Assembly: GCA_902779575.1 (NCBI GenBank)
Contig: CACZBW010000009.1
Location: forward strand, 1 to 64,000
Source of the DNA: an uncultured Lachnospiraceae bacterium
GTDB lineage: Bacteria > Bacillota > Clostridia > Lachnospirales > Lachnospiraceae
DNA: 64,000 nt
Direction: 5' to 3'
The position numbers and the translations under genes are program-made. Positions 34,356 to 43,916 of the stretch are shown here, piece by piece; within the stretch, counting starts at the first letter, position 1, and each line of letters begins with the position of its first letter. A model generated the notes under the pieces. The model was not told where the DNA came from. It was given only the letters and a program-made list of their open reading frames with translations, and ran no database searches.

Positions 34356-34398
34356 CCCGGGTATAATCGTAGACAGAATACGATGCCCGGGATTTTTT
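34356..34398 (+). terminator. Terminator or attenuator before the GH94 gene
   Basis: CCCGGG at 34356-34361 pairs with CCCGGG at 34386-34391, with an inner ATCGTA/TACGAT helix, then six T (34393-34398). A TATAAT lies inside the left arm, so the same sequence could also serve as a -10. It ends the preceding unit or attenuates the GH94 operon. Confidence 0.75.
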
Positions 34399-34455
34399 AA
34401 GAGAAAGGCCGGAAAACGGGCAGCTGATACAGCAGACAGGACTTGGGGGACAGGT

Positions 34456-36876
34456 ATGCAGTACGGACATTTTGATAACGAAAACAGGGAGTACGTAATC
34501 GACCGGGTGGATCTGCCGGTTTCATGGACCAATTATCTGGGCGTAAAGAATATGTGCGCGGTGCTCAACCATACGGCGGGCGGATATCTGTTCTGCGGTT
34601 CGCCGGAGTATCACAGGGTCACCCGTTTCCGGGGCAATGCAGTCCCGATGGACAGGCCGGGTTACTATCTGTATCTGCGGGACAATGAGGACGGGGATTA
34701 TTTCAGCATCTCCTGGCAGCCGGTGGGAAAGAGCCTGGATGAGGCGGTATACCGCTGCCGGCACGGGCTGTCCTACTCGGTCTATGAGTGCGGATACAGG
34801 GGAATTCAGGCTTCCCAGCGGATGTTTATCCCGCTGGATGACGACGCTCTTCTCTGGGACGTGACCATCCGGAATGACAGTGACCGTGCGCGCAGCCTGA
34901 GCCTTTTTTCCTATCTGGAATTCTCCTGGCACCATATCATGATCGATCATCAGAATTTCCAGATGAGCCTCTACTGCTCCGGATCTTCCTGTGAGGACGG
35001 GATTATAGAGCATGACCTGTTTTATGAGGAATTCGGCTATCAGTTTTTTACGGGAGATTTTGAACCCGACGGATTTGACTGTCTCCGGGATTCATTTCTC
35101 GGGACCTACCGCAGCGAGTCCAACCCGCAGGCGGTGGAGCAGGGGAGATGCGGCGGATCCTTTGAAAAGGGCGGCAATCACTGCGGCAGCCTGCAGAAGA
35201 ATCTGGTCCTGCAGCCGGGGGAGGAGAAGCGGCTGATTTTCATGCTGGGAGACGGAAACAGGGAGCAGGGGCGGAAGATCCGGGAGAAGTACAGGGACCA
35301 CGCCCGGGTGGATCGGGCTTTTGAGGAGCTGGCTGCTTTCTGGGACAGGAAATGCGCCGCGCTTCAGATTCAGACGCCCAGCGGGGCGATGAATACCATG
35401 ATCAATATCTGGACGCTCTACCAGTCGGAGATCAATGTGATGTTCTCAAGGTTTGCCTCCTTTATCGAGGTCGGAGGCAGGACCGGGCTGGGCTACAGGG
35501 ATACCGCCCAGGATTCCATGACAATCCCGCATTCCAATCCGGAGAAATGCCGGGAACGCATCCTGCAGCTTTTAAGCGGGCTGACGTCAGCCGGCTACGG
35601 GCTGCATCTGTTTGAGCCGCGCTGGTTTGAGCCGGAAAAAGAGGGGGAGAAGAAACCCTTCCGTTCGCCTACGGTGATCCCCGGCATAAACAGGAAGGAT
35701 ATCATCCACGGGATAGAAGATGCCTGCGCCGACGACGCCCTCTGGCTGATCCCGGCGATTACGGAATATATAAAGGAGACGGGGGACCTGGCTTTTGCGG
35801 ATCATCCGGCCTCTTACACGGATTCTTCCGTATCGGAAAGACCGGAAGCGAGGGCTGACAGTGTGTACGGGCACATGAAGCGGATCCTGGATTTTTCGGC
35901 GCGGGAGACCGGTCCGAACGGGATCTGCAAGGGCCTTCGGGCAGACTGGAATGACTGTCTGAATCTGGGCGGCGGCGAGAGCGCCCTCGTATCGGAACTG
36001 CATTTCTGGGCCCTGTCCCATTTTATCGGACTGGCTGAGCGGCTGGGCCGGGAAGAGGATGTAAAAACATATTCTGCTCTTCGGGAAAAAGTGGGCCGGG
36101 TGATTTCGGATAAGCTCTGGGACGGAGGCTGGTATATCCGGGGCGTCACGAAAAACGGAAGAAAAATCGGCACGAAGACGGACAGGGAAGGCCGGGTCCA
36201 TCTGGAGAGCAACGCCTGGGCTGTCCTCTCGGGGGCGGCCGAAAGGCAGCAGGGCATAAAGGCCATGGACAGTGTCTATGAAAACCTGTTCACGCCCTAC
36301 GGAATCATGCTTAATGCGCCTTCCTACACAGAGCCGGATGATGACATCGGCTTTATCACCAGGGTCTATCCCGGGGTAAAGGAAAACGGGGCGGTCTTCT
36401 CCCACCCGAATCCCTGGGCCTGGGCGGCGGAGTGCGTGCTGGGAAGAGGGGACAGAGCCATGGAATACTACAACGCCCTGTGCCCTTACCTGCAGAATGA
36501 CATGATTGAGATCCGCCAGTCGGAACCCTATTCCTACTGCCAGTTTATCATGGGGCGGGATCACAGCGCTTTCGGCCGGGCCCGGCATCCCTTCATGACC
36601 GGATCGGGAGGATGGGCTTATTTCTCCGCCACAAGGTATATGCTTGGAATCCGGCCGGATTATGATAAACTGATAGTGGATCCGTGCATTCCGAAGAACT
36701 GGGATCATTTCCGGGTCAGCAGGATCTGGCGCGGCGCGCTGTATGACATCGTGGTGGAGAACCCGCGGCATGTATCGAAAGGCATCGAAACGATACTGGT
36801 GAACGGGAGGCAGCAGCAATGCATTCCGGCTCTGCCGGCAGGGGAGCATGCTGAAGTAAAAGTGATCTTAGGATGA
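34456..36876 (+). CDS. GH94 family disaccharide phosphorylase, chitobiose-phosphorylase-like
   Basis: GH94 enzymes split a beta-linked disaccharide with phosphate, giving a sugar-1-phosphate and a free sugar without ATP. The 806-residue protein starts MQYGHFDNENREYVIDR, like diacetylchitobiose and related phosphorylases, has an N-terminal beta-sandwich, a linker and an (alpha/alpha)6 barrel. The catalytic acid lies in LRADWNDCLNLGG (Asp497, the position of the known acid of chitobiose phosphorylase). ATG 34456 has GGGGGACAGG upstream; the frame is open 37 codons earlier. It is cytoplasmic. A phosphohexomutase gene follows 29 bases later, which would turn the sugar-1-phosphate into the 6-phosphate. 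The exact substrate (cello- or chito-type) is not certain. Confidence 0.82.
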   Translation: MQYGHFDNENREYVIDRVDLPVSWTNYLGVKNMCAVLNHTAGGYLFCGSPEYHRVTRFRGNAVPMDRPGYYLYLRDNEDGDYFSISWQPVGKSLDEAVYRCRHGLSYSVYECGYRGIQASQRMFIPLDDDALLWDVTIRNDSDRARSLSLFSYLEFSWHHIMIDHQNFQMSLYCSGSSCEDGIIEHDLFYEEFGYQFFTGDFEPDGFDCLRDSFLGTYRSESNPQAVEQGRCGGSFEKGGNHCGSLQKNLVLQPGEEKRLIFMLGDGNREQGRKIREKYRDHARVDRAFEELAAFWDRKCAALQIQTPSGAMNTMINIWTLYQSEINVMFSRFASFIEVGGRTGLGYRDTAQDSMTIPHSNPEKCRERILQLLSGLTSAGYGLHLFEPRWFEPEKEGEKKPFRSPTVIPGINRKDIIHGIEDACADDALWLIPAITEYIKETGDLAFADHPASYTDSSVSERPEARADSVYGHMKRILDFSARETGPNGICKGLRADWNDCLNLGGGESALVSELHFWALSHFIGLAERLGREEDVKTYSALREKVGRVISDKLWDGGWYIRGVTKNGRKIGTKTDREGRVHLESNAWAVLSGAAERQQGIKAMDSVYENLFTPYGIMLNAPSYTEPDDDIGFITRVYPGVKENGAVFSHPNPWAWAAECVLGRGDRAMEYYNALCPYLQNDMIEIRQSEPYSYCQFIMGRDHSAFGRARHPFMTGSGGWAYFSATRYMLGIRPDYDKLIVDPCIPKNWDHFRVSRIWRGALYDIVVENPRHVSKGIETILVNGRQQQCIPALPAGEHAEVKVILG

Positions 36877-36905
36877 AAACAGGGGATAAATCCGGGAGGT
36901 AGAAG

Positions 36906-38333
36906 ATGTTCAGATTTGGAACCGGCGGCTGGAGAGACATAATCGGAGACGGATTCACAAAGAAAAATATACAGCTTCTAGCGGCGGCCATGTGCGTAAA
37001 GATGAAGCGGGAAGGGCTTGCGGATAAAGGGATTGTCATGGGATACGACCGGCGTTTTCTCTCAAAGGAAACCATGCGCTGGTGCGGCCAGGTATTTGCG
37101 GCGGCGGGTATTACAGCCAGCCTGGTCAACAAATCCTCGCCGACCCCGCTGATCATGTTTTATGTGATGCGCCATAATCTGCCTTACGGCATGATGATTA
37201 CGGCCAGCCATAACCCCGCCATCTACAATGGGATCAAGGTATTTACCGAGGGCGGCAGGGATGCAGACGTGACAGTTACGGGCGAGATCGAGAAGATCGC
37301 GGAATCGATAGATCCCGATACGATTGAGGAGATGGACTATGATAAGGCAGTTGCGGCCGGACTGATCCGGGAGATTTATCCCATCAACGAGTATCTGGAC
37401 GATATTCTGGAAAAGATCAACGTAAAGGCCATCCGGGAGGCCAATCTGCGGGTGGCCTTCGACCCCATGTTCGGCGTTTCGGAGGTGCCGCTGCAGATTC
37501 TGCTACTGACCACCCGCTGCGACGTGGATATGCTGCATAATACCCATGACGCTCTGTTCGGCGGGCGTATGCCTGCCCCCAACGCGGCTACCATGCGCCA
37601 GCTCAGCACCCGCGTCATGGACTACCGTTTTCAGATCGGCATAGCAACGGACGGGGACGCGGACAGGCTGGGCGTAATCGATGATACCGGACATTATCTG
37701 CACGCCAATGACATTCTGGTGCTGCTGTATTATTACATGCTCCGCTACAGAGGAGAGAAGGGCGCGGTAGTGAGAAATATCGCCACGACCCACATGCTGG
37801 ACCGCGTGGCGGAGCGCTTCGGACAGGACTGCTATGAAGTGCCTGTTGGTTTTAAATACATTTCCGCGAAGATGCAGGAAACAGACGCCCTGATCGGCGG
37901 CGAGTCCTCCGGCGGACTGACGGTGCGGGGACACATCAACGGCAAGGACGGCATATACGCAGCCATGCTCCTGGTGGAAATGATTGCCGTTACCGGTCGC
38001 AAACTATCTGAAATGTTTGAGGAGATCCGCAGGGAATGCGGCGAGATTCATATGGAAGAGCGCAGCTATCACTTCAGTCTGGAGAAAAAGCAGGCGCTCA
38101 GGGAGCTTCTGTTCACAGAGAAGCAGCTTCCCGTCTTTACGGAGGAGATCGACCATATCTCTTATCTGGACGGCGTAAAGGTATATTTTAAAAACGGAGG
38201 ATGGGTGATCGCCCGCTTCTCGGGCACGGAACCTCTGCTTCGTATTTTCAGCGAAATGTCCACAGCCGATGAGGCCGCCGCGGTCTGCAGGCTCTTTGAG
38301 ACATTTCTGGGAATCATCCAGGATCCGCAGTGA
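36906..38333 (+). CDS. Phosphohexomutase (phosphoglucomutase/phosphomannomutase superfamily)
   Basis: The 475-residue enzyme moves phosphate between C1 and C6 of a hexose or amino-hexose phosphate. All four family motifs are present: the phosphoserine loop TASHNPA (Ser101), the metal loop DGDADR (Asp249, 251, 253), the sugar loop GGESSGG, and the phosphate loop RFSGTEPLLRIF. The start follows GGGAGG. Placed right after the GH94 phosphorylase, it likely converts its sugar-1-phosphate product to the 6-phosphate for glycolysis or amino-sugar metabolism. Confidence 0.9.
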   Translation: MFRFGTGGWRDIIGDGFTKKNIQLLAAAMCVKMKREGLADKGIVMGYDRRFLSKETMRWCGQVFAAAGITASLVNKSSPTPLIMFYVMRHNLPYGMMITASHNPAIYNGIKVFTEGGRDADVTVTGEIEKIAESIDPDTIEEMDYDKAVAAGLIREIYPINEYLDDILEKINVKAIREANLRVAFDPMFGVSEVPLQILLLTTRCDVDMLHNTHDALFGGRMPAPNAATMRQLSTRVMDYRFQIGIATDGDADRLGVIDDTGHYLHANDILVLLYYYMLRYRGEKGAVVRNIATTHMLDRVAERFGQDCYEVPVGFKYISAKMQETDALIGGESSGGLTVRGHINGKDGIYAAMLLVEMIAVTGRKLSEMFEEIRRECGEIHMEERSYHFSLEKKQALRELLFTEKQLPVFTEEIDHISYLDGVKVYFKNGGWVIARFSGTEPLLRIFSEMSTADEAAAVCRLFETFLGIIQDPQ

Positions 38334-38470
38334 GGGGAAGCGCAGATGCGAGGGTTTCTATACAGACAAAGGATGCAGCGGGATTCGAACAGAATCTGAC
38401 TGTCCGAGGCTTTTGTAAAACCCTGGGGGATATGCAAAGCCGTCAGGAATAAAGACGGGGACGACCGGAT

Positions 38471-40288
38471 ATGAACAGGATGAACATTCGGAAAAAAGAT
38501 AAGCCCCGCAGGCTCACTTCGGGGATGATCAGGGTCATTCTGACCTGCTGGATCATCCCCTATATTGTGCTGTCCGCAGCCCTGATCCGGGTTTCCATCG
38601 TGCGCAATTCCCGCCAGGTTGAAAATACCCTGCATTCCTCCATGGAGAGCGCCGGCCGCACTGTGATGGAGAATCTGAACAAGGCGATCGAAGATTCCAG
38701 GCAGGCTTCCTATGACGGCGTCATCAAGAAATCTTATGAGACATTTCTGAAGGACGGGGATGAAAATGCCATGCACCGGACCGTGACGGATTATCTGAAC
38801 CGGACCTACAAGTTTTCCCGGACCATCTCCAATACCATCCTGCTCTACGGGGACAATGTGCGGATGGAGTACTATACCTACAGCAATGTGGCGGGAGCTA
38901 CCTACGCGAGCATAGAGGAGTTCAAGCGGGATACGGCGGAGGCGGTGCGCCTTACGGCCCGGGACCTTGACACAAAGACCAGGCTGATCTGCCTGTCCGG
39001 CCATATGTATGTGGTGCGCAACATTGTCCTGAGCAATTATGAGCCTTTTGCCACCTTTGTCCTGGAGCTGAATATGGACCGCCTGTTCGGGAGTATGGAC
39101 AATGTGATCTGGAAGGAAGACGGGATTGCCCTTCTGGATGAGGATATTGTGTATATCTGGCCGGCGGACGGAAAGGATGACGGGGCAGAAATGTCCGCAG
39201 ACCGGCTTACCCGGCTGCAGGCAATCCTTGCTTCCTCCAGGGAAACAGAGCCTGCGCCCCGGGACCAGGGCATGGTCTTTTCCTATCAGAGAAATGAAAG
39301 CGCCTGCTGCCTGGACATGAAGATAAATGATCAGCGCTATGCCTTTGTCACCGGGCTGGACCGCAGGGCGATGCTCGCCGACAGGATGACCTTCCTGTCC
39401 GTTTATTTCGCGGTCTTTATCCTTCTGATCCCTCTGCTGATCGCCACCTTCTATTTCTTCTACAGCAATATCAACAAGCCCATCAGCTCCCTGGTGGAAG
39501 GCTCTGAAAAGATCCGGAGCGGCCTTTACGGCAGCCAGGTGGAGCCTTTCACGAAGAACCAGGAGATCGGCCAGCTGGTGGATAATTTCAATCATATGTC
39601 CAGGAGCCTGGAGGAATCCTTCCGGCGGATCTACGCCGAGGAGATTGCGGGGAGAGACGCCGCCCTGAAGGCGCTGCAGTCCCAGATCAACCCGCATTTC
39701 CTGAACAATACGCTTGAGATCATCAACTGGAAGGCCAGGATGAACGGCAATGACGACGTGAGCGAGATGATCTCGGCCCTGAGCGTCATGATGAACGCCG
39801 CCCTGAACCGGAACAATGAGATGTTCATCAGTCTGGAGGAGGAGCTGACTTATGTGGACGCCTATCTCTACATTATCCAGGAACGCTTCGGCAGCCGCTT
39901 CCATTTTACGAAGGAGATCGATCCTGCGCTGACAGACTGCAGCGTTCCGAGACTGATCATCCAGCCGATCGTGGAGAACGCGGTGGAGCACGGCGGGGAC
40001 AGCGCCGGGAACCGGATCGGGAAGCTGCGCATATTCGGAGACCGGAAGGAACTGCATATTGTAGTGGAAAACAACGGTTCCCTGTCTGAGGCGGACAGGG
40101 AGAAGATCGGGGCGCTGCTTTCGGATGCGGACCAGCTGCCCGGAAACGGCAGGCTGGACAGCAGCAGTATCGGCATCCGCAATGTACACAGACGACTGCG
40201 TCTGCTCTACGGAAAAGAAAGCGGCCTGACCATCCGGGACAGCGGAGACGGAAAGACGGTGAGCGAGCTCATCATCTGCAGGCAGTAG
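38471..40288 (+). CDS. YesM-type sensor histidine kinase
   Basis: The 605-residue kinase has two transmembrane segments (about 22-45 and 306-330) around an extracellular sensor domain, a HAMP domain (NINKPISSLVEGSEKI), and the His-kinase domain of the LytS/YesM type with the phospho-acceptor His409 in SQINPHFLNNTLE and an ATPase end (IIQPIVENAVEHGG, SIGIRNVHRRL). Such kinases sense extracellular sugars, often with a binding protein, and pair with an AraC-type response regulator. The regulator (43917) lies after the ABC genes of the same cluster. The ribosome binding site (GGGGACGACCGG) is weak. Downstream, 40289-40553 holds no supported gene. Confidence 0.9.
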   Translation: MNRMNIRKKDKPRRLTSGMIRVILTCWIIPYIVLSAALIRVSIVRNSRQVENTLHSSMESAGRTVMENLNKAIEDSRQASYDGVIKKSYETFLKDGDENAMHRTVTDYLNRTYKFSRTISNTILLYGDNVRMEYYTYSNVAGATYASIEEFKRDTAEAVRLTARDLDTKTRLICLSGHMYVVRNIVLSNYEPFATFVLELNMDRLFGSMDNVIWKEDGIALLDEDIVYIWPADGKDDGAEMSADRLTRLQAILASSRETEPAPRDQGMVFSYQRNESACCLDMKINDQRYAFVTGLDRRAMLADRMTFLSVYFAVFILLIPLLIATFYFFYSNINKPISSLVEGSEKIRSGLYGSQVEPFTKNQEIGQLVDNFNHMSRSLEESFRRIYAEEIAGRDAALKALQSQINPHFLNNTLEIINWKARMNGNDDVSEMISALSVMMNAALNRNNEMFISLEEELTYVDAYLYIIQERFGSRFHFTKEIDPALTDCSVPRLIIQPIVENAVEHGGDSAGNRIGKLRIFGDRKELHIVVENNGSLSEADREKIGALLSDADQLPGNGRLDSSSIGIRNVHRRLRLLYGKESGLTIRDSGDGKTVSELIICRQ

Positions 40289-40553
40289 ACTCTCCTGACA
40301 GCGCCGCTTTAGACGGAGCTTTCCCGGGCACACGGATAAAACGGCGGTTTTCAGAACAAAAACAGGCAAGCCGGAACAAGAAAAATCAAATGTCCCTTCA
40401 AAACTGACAAGAAAAGACAAGGGAGCCCCAAGTACATTCATTCACTTTTTCCTCCGTGCGGGATATCCTTTGGTTACAACGAAGCGGGGGCGCTCCCCGT
40501 CATAATAAAAGGATCCATTTGGGAAACCAGACAGGAACAGGAGGGTTTTACTG

Positions 40554-41825
40554 ATGAAAAAGAAAATGATGCTTGTACTGGCAGCGATTACAGCGGTTTC
40601 CGCGGCATACGCGGTTCCGGCCATGGCAGAAGGCGTGACGCTGAATGTAACGACTACCTACGCGGGCGAAGACGGAAACGCCCAGAACTATAAGGACAGC
40701 GTGGCAGCCTGGGAAGCGGAGAGCGGAAACAAGGTGGAAGACAGCTCCGCCACTTCCGACGAGGCGTTCAAGTCCAGAATCGTCACGGACTTTGAAGCAG
40801 GCTCCGAGCCGGATGTCCTGTTCTTCTTCAACGGTGTGGACTCCAACCAGTTCGTAGAGCAGGGCAAGGTTGTATCCGTGGATGAGATCCGCGAGGTCTA
40901 TCCGGATTACGCCTCCAACATGAAAGACGATCTGCTCGGCGCTTCCCCGGTGGACGGCGTGAATTATTCCGTACCGGTCAACGGATACTGGGAAGGCATG
41001 TTCGTCAACAAGGAAGTCCTGGAAGCCGCGGGCGTCGAGCTTCCGACAGCGGATACAACATGGGATGAATTCCTTGCAGCCTGCGAGGCCATCAAGGAAG
41101 CCGGCTATACGCCGATCGCCGCTTCCCTGCAGGAGATCCCGCATTACTGGTTTGAGTACGCGATCTACAATTTCCAGAGCCCTGAAACTCATAATACCGT
41201 ACCGGAAAGCGTAGACGATGAATATGGAAAAGCATGGGTGGACGGCCTGAACGATATCAAGGCCCTCTATGAAGCGGGATATTTCCCGGAGAACACGCTG
41301 ACCGCAACGGATGCGGAGACCTTCCAGCTCTTCACCGGCGACAAGGCAGCGTTCCTGATCGACGGCTCCTGGAAGATCGGCGGTATTGCCGAGGCAGTGG
41401 ATGACATCGAGAACTTCACGGTTGTAAACGTTCCCGGCAAGGGCGACCGCAAGACCACGGATGAAATCGGCGGCCTGTCCATGGGTTACTACATCACCAG
41501 AAAAGCATGGGATGATGAAGAGAAGCGCGACGCGGCGGTATCCTTTGTATCCTTCATGACCTCCGACGAAGTGGTTTCCAAATTCGCGGGCGTCTCCGCA
41601 ACCGCACTGAAAGAAGGCGCGGCGCCGGATACCTCCGAGTTCAATCCGCTCCAGGTTGACGCGATTGCCTATACCGCTTCCTTCACCGGAATCTCTCCGG
41701 CAGTTCAGGACAACCTCTCCGCGGCAGCCCGCGAACCGATCTTCGCCGATATGGCTTCGATCGTAAACGGCGACGTAGACGCGGCGGACGCTGTTGCGGC
41801 AGTCCTTGAAGCGAACGCTGAATAA
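40554..41825 (+). CDS. Carbohydrate ABC transporter substrate-binding protein
   Basis: The 423-residue extracellular binding protein of the family-1 solute-binding type starts with a Sec signal peptide cut after about residue 25 (VPAMA/EG). It lacks a lipobox cysteine, unlike many Gram-positive homologues, so it may be held by interaction with the permeases or by another anchor. GYWEGMFVNKEVLEAAGV, TWDEFLAACEAIK and FTGDKAAFLIDGSWKI are typical. GGAGGG precedes ATG 40554. The gene is followed by a palindromic repeat and two permeases, without an ATPase gene, so a shared MsmK-type ATPase is presumably used. Confidence 0.9.
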   Translation: MKKKMMLVLAAITAVSAAYAVPAMAEGVTLNVTTTYAGEDGNAQNYKDSVAAWEAESGNKVEDSSATSDEAFKSRIVTDFEAGSEPDVLFFFNGVDSNQFVEQGKVVSVDEIREVYPDYASNMKDDLLGASPVDGVNYSVPVNGYWEGMFVNKEVLEAAGVELPTADTTWDEFLAACEAIKEAGYTPIAASLQEIPHYWFEYAIYNFQSPETHNTVPESVDDEYGKAWVDGLNDIKALYEAGYFPENTLTATDAETFQLFTGDKAAFLIDGSWKIGGIAEAVDDIENFTVVNVPGKGDRKTTDEIGGLSMGYYITRKAWDDEEKRDAAVSFVSFMTSDEVVSKFAGVSATALKEGAAPDTSEFNPLQVDAIAYTASFTGISPAVQDNLSAAAREPIFADMASIVNGDVDAADAVAAVLEANAE

Positions 41826-41860
41826 AAAACACAATCTGAACAAGAAGCACGATGAAACAG

Positions 41861-41905
41861 GGGACGGTTCTCTGTGTCAGAGCACCTGACACAAAGGGCC
41901 GTCCC
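41861..41905. repeat. REP-like palindromic element between binding protein and permease genes
   Basis: GGGACGGTTCTCTGTGTCA at 41861-41879 forms an imperfect inverted repeat with TGACACAAAGGGCCGTCCC at 41887-41905, followed by four T. I recall this motif (GGGACGGTTCTCTGTGTCA) as a repeat dispersed in clostridial genomes, where it may be mobilised by REP-associated transposases. Here it may also lower expression of the downstream permeases or act as a partial terminator. Confidence 0.75.
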
Positions 41906-41969
41906 TTTTCAGGCCCTGAAGGGGCGGCCGCGGGCTTTCAAAAGCGGAGAAAAGGGAAGGAGAGTAAGG

Positions 41970-42866
41970 ATGGGTGCAAATATCTACAAAAACAAAAAGC
42001 TGATCTGGGTGTTCCTGCTTCCCGCTTTTCTGTTTATGCTGGTATACCTTTATTACCCGTTTGTCCAGAATATACTGAACAGCTTCCGGCATATCAAATA
42101 TATGGGAACTGCCGGGGGAGACTGGAATTCGCCCTGGTATATCAATTACACGAAACTGTGGGCGGACCCTAAAATGCGGATTGCCCTGAAGAATACGGGC
42201 ATCACGATCGCGGCGACCATTCTCGGCCAGGTGGGCATCGCCCTGCTTCTGTCCCTGCTGGTGAGCAACATAAAGGCGGGCTCCGGCTTCTTCCGGACCG
42301 TGTACTTTTTCCCGATTGTCATTTCGGCAACCGCGCTCGGCCTTCTGTTCAACCTGGTGTTTCTGTATGACAAGGGCATGGTCAACCAGTTCCTGCAGTT
42401 CGCCGGCTATCTGGACAGAGAGAGCAACGAGCTGATCGACTGGAAATCGAAGCACGCGATGTTCACCATGCTGATGCCTGTCATATGGCAGTATGTGGGC
42501 TTCTATTTTGTAATCCTGCTGACGGGCCTTTCCGGAATCCCGTCGGAGCTTTATGAAGCGGCGACCATCGACGGAGGGAGCAAATGGCAGCAGGTGCGCT
42601 TCATCACCCTGCCGCTTCTGCGCAACAGCATCGGCACCTGCGTGATCCTGGCGGTGACCGGTGCCCTGAAGGTTTTCGACCTGCCCTGGACCATGTTTGT
42701 GAACGGGATGTCCAATACCTGGCTGACGGGAACTTACATGTATTCGAAGGTCTATTCCGACGTGGACTACGCCTCCGCCATCGCGGTGGTCATCGTGCTC
42801 ATCGGCGTGATTCTCTCGGCGCTGGTCAACCGCATTTTCAGGCAGAACGACGACTATCAGGTCTGA
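41970..42866 (+). CDS. Carbohydrate ABC transporter permease 1 (MalF/UgpA type)
   Basis: The 298-residue permease has six hydrophobic segments and the EAA loop ELYEAATIDGGSKWQQVRF that docks the ATPase. ATG 41970 follows GGAAGGAGAG; the frame is open earlier through the palindrome but without a start signal. It forms a heterodimer with the permease encoded at 42885. The sequence ends with the usual RIFRQNDDYQV tail of this branch. Confidence 0.92.
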   Translation: MGANIYKNKKLIWVFLLPAFLFMLVYLYYPFVQNILNSFRHIKYMGTAGGDWNSPWYINYTKLWADPKMRIALKNTGITIAATILGQVGIALLLSLLVSNIKAGSGFFRTVYFFPIVISATALGLLFNLVFLYDKGMVNQFLQFAGYLDRESNELIDWKSKHAMFTMLMPVIWQYVGFYFVILLTGLSGIPSELYEAATIDGGSKWQQVRFITLPLLRNSIGTCVILAVTGALKVFDLPWTMFVNGMSNTWLTGTYMYSKVYSDVDYASAIAVVIVLIGVILSALVNRIFRQNDDYQV

Positions 42867-42884
42867 GGAAGGAGGAGACAAGCC

Positions 42885-43739
42885 ATGAAGAAAAAGATCA
42901 GCCCCGGCTACACCCTGATCTATCTGTTCCTGAGCCTCTGGGCCCTGACCACGATCTTCCCGCTGGCCTGGTCGGTGATGAATTCCTTCAAGGACAAGAA
43001 GACGATCTATCACAATTCCTTCGCCCTTCCGGTCGGGAGTACCTTTTCTCTGGAAAACTACAGGAGCATTTTTGAAAATTATGACATCCTGCATGCATAC
43101 CGGAACAGCTTTATCATATCGGGCACGGTAGCCGCGGCGGTGATCCTGCTCGCGGGCATGGCCGCCTATATTCTCTGCCGCTACCAGTTCTCCGGAAAGA
43201 GGCTGCTGAACCTGCTGCTCTACGCCGGGATGATGTTCCCGATCTATTCCACCATTATCCCGGTTCTGCGGATGCAGGCCGTCTGGGGAATCGTGAACAG
43301 TCCTTCCGTAGGGAAGAATCTTCTGTCCGTTATTCTTCCGCAGATCGCCGGAAATATGTCTTTCGCCATCATTGTTCTGATGGGATACATCCGCACTCTC
43401 CCTGTTGAGCTGGAGGAAGCGGCCTTCCTTGAAGGCTGCAGTATGTTCCAGACCTATTTTCGGATTGTCTTTCCGCTGTGCAAGCCGTCGATGGTGACCG
43501 TAGGCATTTTCAGCTTCCTCTGGAGCTACAATGACCTGTTTACGCAGATGTTTTTCCTGCGTACCAAGGAGAACTGGGCGATTACCATCCTGCTCAACAA
43601 CATTGCTTCGAAAGAGGGCGTCAACTACGGCGCGCTGTTCTCCTCCGTAACCCTGATCGTGATTCCCGTCCTGATCGTATATATTTTCCTGAACAAATAT
43701 ATCATCAAAGGAATGACGGTGGGAGCGGTCAAAGGCTAG
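42885..43739 (+). CDS. Carbohydrate ABC transporter permease 2 (MalG/UgpE type)
   Basis: The 284-residue permease has six hydrophobic segments and the EAA loop ELEEAAFLEGCSMFQTYFRI. GGAAGGAGG lies before ATG 42885. It is 18 bases after permease 1. The C-terminal IIKGMTVGAVKG is the standard ending of this family. No ATPase gene belongs to this cluster. Confidence 0.93.
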   Translation: MKKKISPGYTLIYLFLSLWALTTIFPLAWSVMNSFKDKKTIYHNSFALPVGSTFSLENYRSIFENYDILHAYRNSFIISGTVAAAVILLAGMAAYILCRYQFSGKRLLNLLLYAGMMFPIYSTIIPVLRMQAVWGIVNSPSVGKNLLSVILPQIAGNMSFAIIVLMGYIRTLPVELEEAAFLEGCSMFQTYFRIVFPLCKPSMVTVGIFSFLWSYNDLFTQMFFLRTKENWAITILLNNIASKEGVNYGALFSSVTLIVIPVLIVYIFLNKYIIKGMTVGAVKG

Positions 43740-43916
43740 GCTTCTCTTTCCGGAAATGTTAGAATGACTGAGATAGAAGAAGCCGGGCCGGAGGAAAAAG
43801 TATATGCAGTTGGTTTTGCAGACCATGTTTTGGCGGTGATTTATAAATACAAAGCACAGCTGGGAAAGCAGCCGGAACTGAACGGGCTGTCCGGGATGCG
43901 GGAGCGGAGAAGGAAA

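Noticed and set aside
38162-40441. 759-residue minus-strand frame opposite the sensor kinase
   Set aside because: The kinase on the plus strand has all family motifs. The antisense frame is open only because of codon bias in the GC-rich gene.
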